Assembly (NCBI GenBank): GCA_003171255.1 | Contig: PMYK01000030.1 | Coordinates: forward strand, 1-36,004 | Length of the DNA stretch: 36,004 bases | Reading direction: 5' to 3' | Source of the DNA: Chloroflexota bacterium | GTDB taxonomy: Bacteria > Chloroflexota > Limnocylindria > Limnocylindrales > CSP1-4 | Part shown: piece by piece, positions 32,744-36,004 of the stretch | Position numbering within the stretch: the first letter of the stretch is position 1 | Layout: each line of letters begins with the position of its first letter | Notes under the pieces: model-generated | The model's input: only the letters and a program-made list of their open reading frames with translations | The model's database searches: none | What the model was told of the DNA's origin: nothing | Position numbers and translations under genes: made by a program

Positions 32744-33469
32744 TCACCCGTCCCGAGCACGCCGCCGAAGCCATTGCGGCAGCATCGCTATCGCCAGACC
32801 GATCGCGAACAGCGTGGCGAACCCCACGAGCCACGCCAGACGCGGGTCGAGGCTGCCCTCCAGGGTCGTACCGGGAAGCGAGGCCCCCTGCCCGCCCGCG
32901 TCGCCGGCGCCATCTGCCGTGACCGTCCCGGGCGTGGCTTGCTTGGTCTCGCCGGACGCGACGACCGCGGCCGGGATGGCTTGACTGGCAGAAGCCGGGC
33001 TTGCGACGGTCACGCCGATTGCTCCCTGCGCACCGAAGTTCGGGGCGTTGCTCGCCGCGAGGCGCTCCGGAGCGCTGTTGAGCGAGGTCAGGCTGACGTT
33101 CGTGGTCTGTCCGAGGAGCGAGGCGGCACTCGTCAGCATCAGACCCGCGAGACCGAGCGCGGCAAGCGAACCGCCTAACGATCGACGCAAGCCGAGCCCG
33201 AAGATCGCCTTCCAGGCACGTCGCTTGCTTCGCAATCGCGCCGCATCCTCCTCGGTCAGCGTGAAATCGCGCGGCCGCGCCGGAACCGGCATTGCGGCGG
33301 AAGCCTCCGAGATTGCCTCCAGGTCGGCGAAGAGATCGGCGCAGTCCGCGCAATCGGCCATGAGTTCGATGGCGTGGGCGCGCTCGGAGTCGTCGACATC
33401 GCCGCCGTAGAAGCGGACGATGAGCATCTCATCATGACTCGGATGGCTGGCGCTGGTGGTTCTGTCCAT
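32744..33469 (-). CDS. anti-sigma factor, membrane-anchored
   Basis: A 241-residue protein encoded 18 bases after an ECF sigma gene. The N-terminal cytoplasmic domain resembles a zinc-type anti-sigma domain: RAHAIELMADCADCADLF gives the C-x2-C pair, but the His expected four positions before the first Cys is Leu, so zinc binding may be altered. Two hydrophobic helices follow (SLAALGLAGLMLTSAASLL and LAWLVGFATLFAIGLAIAML), separated by ~100 Ser/Ala/Thr-rich residues that would lie outside the membrane if both helices span. The ATG at 33467-33469 has GAGG six bases upstream; an adjacent GTG at 33472 is possible. It should hold the sigma factor inactive until an envelope signal arrives. Confidence 0.8.
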   Translation of the reverse strand: MDRTTSASHPSHDEMLIVRFYGGDVDDSERAHAIELMADCADCADLFADLEAISEASAAMPVPARPRDFTLTEEDAARLRSKRRAWKAIFGLGLRRSLGGSLAALGLAGLMLTSAASLLGQTTNVSLTSLNSAPERLAASNAPNFGAQGAIGVTVASPASASQAIPAAVVASGETKQATPGTVTADGAGDAGGQGASLPGTTLEGSLDPRLAWLVGFATLFAIGLAIAMLPQWLRRRARDG

Positions 33470-33487
33470 CACGATCCTCAGACGATC

Positions 33488-34234
33488 TCAACCACGGAAC
33501 AGTTCCCGATCCGCAGCCAGTGCCCCTCGCAGAGTGAGACGACCGCGGTGGATGCGCGACTTCACCGTCCCGACCGCCACGTGCATGATCTCGGCGATCT
33601 CGGCGTAGCCATAGCCCTCGACGTCGAAGAGCACGATGCAACTGCGCTGCTCTACTGGCAGCCGATGCAGCGCGCGGGCGAGGACCTTCGAGCGCTCAGC
33701 CGCCAGGGCTTTCGACTCGGGCTCCACCTCCGTCTCGGCCGGTGGTTGCCAGCTGTCGTCCTCGTATTCCGGGTATGGCTGGCTCGGTCGCCGGCGACGG
33801 GCCCGCTGGATGTCCATTGCCGCGTTGACTGCGATCCGCCCCAGCCAGCTCCGCACACTCCCGCCGCGAAACGACGCGAGGTTCCGGTAGGCGTTGAAGA
33901 AGGCCTCCTGGACAGCGTCGGCTGCCTGGTCGCGGTCCGGGACCAGGCGATACACCAGTGCGAAGAGATGGTCCTGGTGCCGCACCACCAGCTGGTTGAA
34001 CGCCTCCAGACGACCCCCCAGGGCCTCCTCGACAAGGGCGTCGTCGACCGCCTGGCCGGCGGCGTCGCCAGGCCGCGGGCCTCCAGATGCCGCATCGGCA
34101 GGAAGTCCATTCTTCCCGCTCGCGTCGGTCACGACTTGCCCGTCAACCACTCTCTCGTCCACGAACGATTCGCCTGGTGGCGGCGCGCGGATCGGCCGCG
34201 GCGGCGCGAGGATAGCACGGGCTCGGGCCACCAT
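33488..34234 (-). CDS. ECF RNA polymerase sigma factor
   Basis: An extracytoplasmic-function sigma factor of about 248 residues. Region 2 runs from EAFNQLVVRHQDHLFALVYR through DAVQEAFFNAYRNLASFRG to SWLGRIAVNAAMD; region 4 has LPVEQRSCIVLFDVEGYGYAEIAE and VGTVKSRIHRGR. It has an unusual ~75-residue polar N-terminal extension if the ATG at 34232-34234 is used. The open frame extends to 34330 but would run through the tRNA on the other strand. A later GTG start could give a typical ~190-residue protein. It is cotranscribed with the anti-sigma gene. ECF factors usually activate their own promoter; I found no clear -35/-10 pair. Confidence 0.9.
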   Translation of the reverse strand: MVARARAILAPPRPIRAPPPGESFVDERVVDGQVVTDASGKNGLPADAASGGPRPGDAAGQAVDDALVEEALGGRLEAFNQLVVRHQDHLFALVYRLVPDRDQAADAVQEAFFNAYRNLASFRGGSVRSWLGRIAVNAAMDIQRARRRRPSQPYPEYEDDSWQPPAETEVEPESKALAAERSKVLARALHRLPVEQRSCIVLFDVEGYGYAEIAEIMHVAVGTVKSRIHRGRLTLRGALAADRELFRG

Positions 34235-34271
34235 CGGACCCCGCACGCTGTACCATGCCCGCCGGACCGTT

Positions 34272-34358
34272 GCCGACGTGGCGGAACTGGCATACGCGCT
34301 CGACTCAAAATCGAGTGGCCGTGAGGTCATGCGGGTTCAACTCCCGCCGTCGGCACCA
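34272..34358 (+). tRNA. tRNA-Leu (anticodon CAA)
   Basis: The acceptor stem GCCGACG (34272-34278) pairs with CGTCGGC (34348-34354), followed by discriminator A and an encoded CCA. The anticodon arm is CTCGA-CTCAAAA-TCGAG, giving anticodon CAA (reads UUG). A long variable arm follows, as required for class II tRNA-Leu, and the T arm is GCGGG-TTCAACT-CCCGC. All arms pair. It is the only plus-strand gene in this right-hand block and lies between sigma factor and LCP genes, both on the minus strand. Confidence 0.95.
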
Positions 34359-34411
34359 CTCCCACTGGGACGGAGCAGCGATGGAGCCTGCGGCCGAGCC
34401 GCCGCCCACGC

Positions 34412-36004
34412 CTAGCAGCCGAAGCCGCCCCCTCCGCCACCGCCGCCGCTGCTGCCGGCGCTCGGGCTGGCAACCGGCACGGTATCGAGCGAATGCGCCG
34501 CGATGTCCTTGGCCTTGGCCCACGACGTCGTGCTGATGTACGTGACGCCGGGATTGCCAAGGGTCGTCGGGTCGAGGTTGATGCTCTTGACGTTACCGCC
34601 AACGATGCGCTGCGCCATGCCCGCCCACTTCGAGATGTCAGTGAGAGGCAGGTCGGTCTTGAACATCTCCATGTCCTTGATCAGCGACGTGACGCGCGGC
34701 AGCAGCGAGCAAGGCTGGAGCGAGCTCCGGAGGGACTTGAGGACGAGCTGCTGGCGCAGGCTGCGGTCGTAGTCGGTGGTGTAGATGCGAGTTCGGGCAT
34801 AGGCGAGAGCCCACTGGCCATCCATATGCTGCAGGCCGGGCAGGATGGTGAAGGCGATGTCCGTGCCGGTGGCGGTAGTACCGCCGCTCCAGGTGATGGA
34901 CTGTTTGCCCCCGGACTGTGCCGCGTCGGCCTTCATGCGATCGATCACATCGGCCGTGTCCGGCGGAACGATGTAGCCGTCGTGGGGCGGGCTCACCGAG
35001 CAGACGCGGAACTTCGACTCCCAGGTCCCGGCCGGTCCGCAGGGATTGTCGTAGACCTTGGTCGGCACGTTGATGTCGATGCCACCCAGGTCGTTGATGA
35101 GTGTCACCAGGCCCGAGATGTTGATCAGCACGTAGCCGTCGATCGTGAGGCCGGTCAGCGCCGAGACCGCTTCTTTCGTCGCTTCCGCGGCTCGCGGGAT
35201 GGCCATCGGATCGTTGGCCTGACCGGCCGTCGAGTCCTGATAGAAGGGGAAGTTGTTGACCGCAGACACGCCCGTCACGACGCCCCAGCCCGCCTCGCCG
35301 GCGAGCCAGTTGAGCATATACGGCCAGGTGTAGGCCGGGCAGCCGTTGACACTGGTGGCGTAGTGCTGGGCGATCGACTGCGGCAGCGGCACGCACATAG
35401 TGTTCCTCGGGATGCTGATCAGGGCGGCCCGTCCGGAGGCGATGTCCACGTGGAGCAAGATCATCGTGTCGGGTCGCAAGCCTTGGGAGCGGCTGCCGGG
35501 CTCGTAGTCGACGCCCAGGAGCAGCACGTTGAACTGGCCGTCGGCGGCCCAGTTCTGCGATTGATCAGTCGTCGGGAAGGTGGGCAGCTCCGACAGATTG
35601 AGCGTACCAAGAGGCCCGATCGTGGGCGTGGCGGAAGGGCTGCCGACTGCGATTTCACCCGAGCCGTTCGGATCCACGACTACGTTGCCGGGGTCGCTGG
35701 TGTCGAGCGTGACCGTCTGGCCGGGCGCGAAGGTGGGACCGCACATTGCCGTTGGGTCCAGGCACTGGACGCCGCCCTGCCAGGTCATGTCGAGGCTGGC
35801 GACGCCGGCGTGGACGAGGACGGTCCCGGAGACGATAACCGTGATGGCGAGCGCGGCGCCCCACTTCGGCGTGGTGGACATCGAGGCAGCCCGACGGCGC
35901 CTTCCCGGCTCGACGGGTTGCGTTCGAGCGAGCAAGTACGAATCCGCGACCGCCCACAGGTGATACACGAGGGCAACCAGGTCGAGGATCAGCAGGCTCG
36001 TGAG
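34412..36004 (-). CDS. LytR-CpsA-Psr (LCP) family protein, 5' end outside window
   Basis: LCP proteins transfer lipid-linked anionic glycopolymers to peptidoglycan at the outer face of the membrane. The LCP core is clear: FNVLLLGVDYEPGSRSQGLRPDT, ISIPRNTM, and YARTRIYTTDYDRSLRQQ, with the conserved Arg residues that bind the pyrophosphate lipid. The frame is open through the right edge: codons 35969-36004 read as a hydrophobic helix (LLILDLVALVYHLWAVADSYLLA), so membrane segments and the start lie beyond 36004. GTG at 35968 is therefore probably internal. Another helix (ALAITVIVSGTVLVHAGVA) precedes the outer domain. The protein ends in a Ser/Gly-rich tail with eight consecutive Gly and a C-terminal FGC. 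Confidence 0.92.
   Translation of the reverse strand, partial: LTSLLILDLVALVYHLWAVADSYLLARTQPVEPGRRRRAASMSTTPKWGAALAITVIVSGTVLVHAGVASLDMTWQGGVQCLDPTAMCGPTFAPGQTVTLDTSDPGNVVVDPNGSGEIAVGSPSATPTIGPLGTLNLSELPTFPTTDQSQNWAADGQFNVLLLGVDYEPGSRSQGLRPDTMILLHVDIASGRAALISIPRNTMCVPLPQSIAQHYATSVNGCPAYTWPYMLNWLAGEAGWGVVTGVSAVNNFPFYQDSTAGQANDPMAIPRAAEATKEAVSALTGLTIDGYVLINISGLVTLINDLGGIDINVPTKVYDNPCGPAGTWESKFRVCSVSPPHDGYIVPPDTADVIDRMKADAAQSGGKQSITWSGGTTATGTDIAFTILPGLQHMDGQWALAYARTRIYTTDYDRSLRQQLVLKSLRSSLQPCSLLPRVTSLIKDMEMFKTDLPLTDISKWAGMAQRIVGGNVKSINLDPTTLGNPGVTYISTTSWAKAKDIAAHSLDTVPVASPSAGSSGGGGGGGGFGC

Noticed and set aside
34235-34330. Upstream extension of the ECF sigma gene
   Set aside because: It would overlap the tRNA-Leu gene on the other strand; the ATG at 34234 avoids this.
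1-36004. CRISPR array, IS element or prophage
   Set aside because: No regularly spaced repeats, transposase or phage structural genes were seen on either strand; the only repeats are short in-gene duplications and the malG duplication.

Overview
The window is GC-rich chromosomal DNA, probably from a member of the Chloroflexota (Limnocylindria/Ellin6529-like lineages fit best). It carries single-copy housekeeping genes (uvrA, uvrB, polA, mutM, coaE), GTG and TTG starts, Gram-positive-type SOS operators, a LytR-CpsA-Psr protein with an N-terminal membrane region, and CUT1 sugar permeases with a long extracytoplasmic loop. The taxonomic call is inference; an actinobacterial origin is not strictly excluded. 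No prophage, IS element, plasmid gene or CRISPR array was seen.

Left part (1-4450, all minus strand): uvrA with an SOS-type promoter, a beta-class carbonic anhydrase, and a C-terminally truncated remnant of an HNH-type endonuclease.

Sugar locus (4450-16616, all minus strand): transcription runs from high to low coordinates. The order is a LacI-family regulator, a lipoprotein sugar-binding protein, a MalF-type permease, a MalG-type permease, a terminator hairpin, a decayed stub of a second malF, a second malG, a GH116 beta-glycosidase, and a 1126-residue protein of an uncharacterised alpha-toroid carbohydrate-enzyme type. The region between the two malG copies preserves the scar of a tandem duplication. 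No transporter ATPase is present, so a shared one must be encoded elsewhere. The locus looks like import and intracellular hydrolysis or phosphorolysis of a beta-linked oligosaccharide or glycoside.

Middle (16617-21453): a 517-base intergenic stretch contains an orphan plus-strand intrinsic terminator. It is followed by azlCD (branched-chain amino acid exporter), a GH51-like secreted lipoprotein hydrolase (minus) diverging from an MFS transporter (plus), and a DinB-family protein.

Genome maintenance block (21509-32521): uvrB, coaE, an ABC-F ATPase and mutM (the last three translationally coupled), then a LysR regulator diverging from a 34-codon membrane peptide, then polA. uvrA and uvrB share one promoter layout: a GAAC-N4-G(T/G)TC-like box exactly 17 bases upstream of the -10 hexamer. 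Several of these proteins carry long low-complexity insertions or tails.

Right end (32744-36004): an anti-sigma/ECF sigma pair, tRNA-Leu(CAA) on the plus strand, and an LCP-family cell-wall ligase that runs off the right edge.
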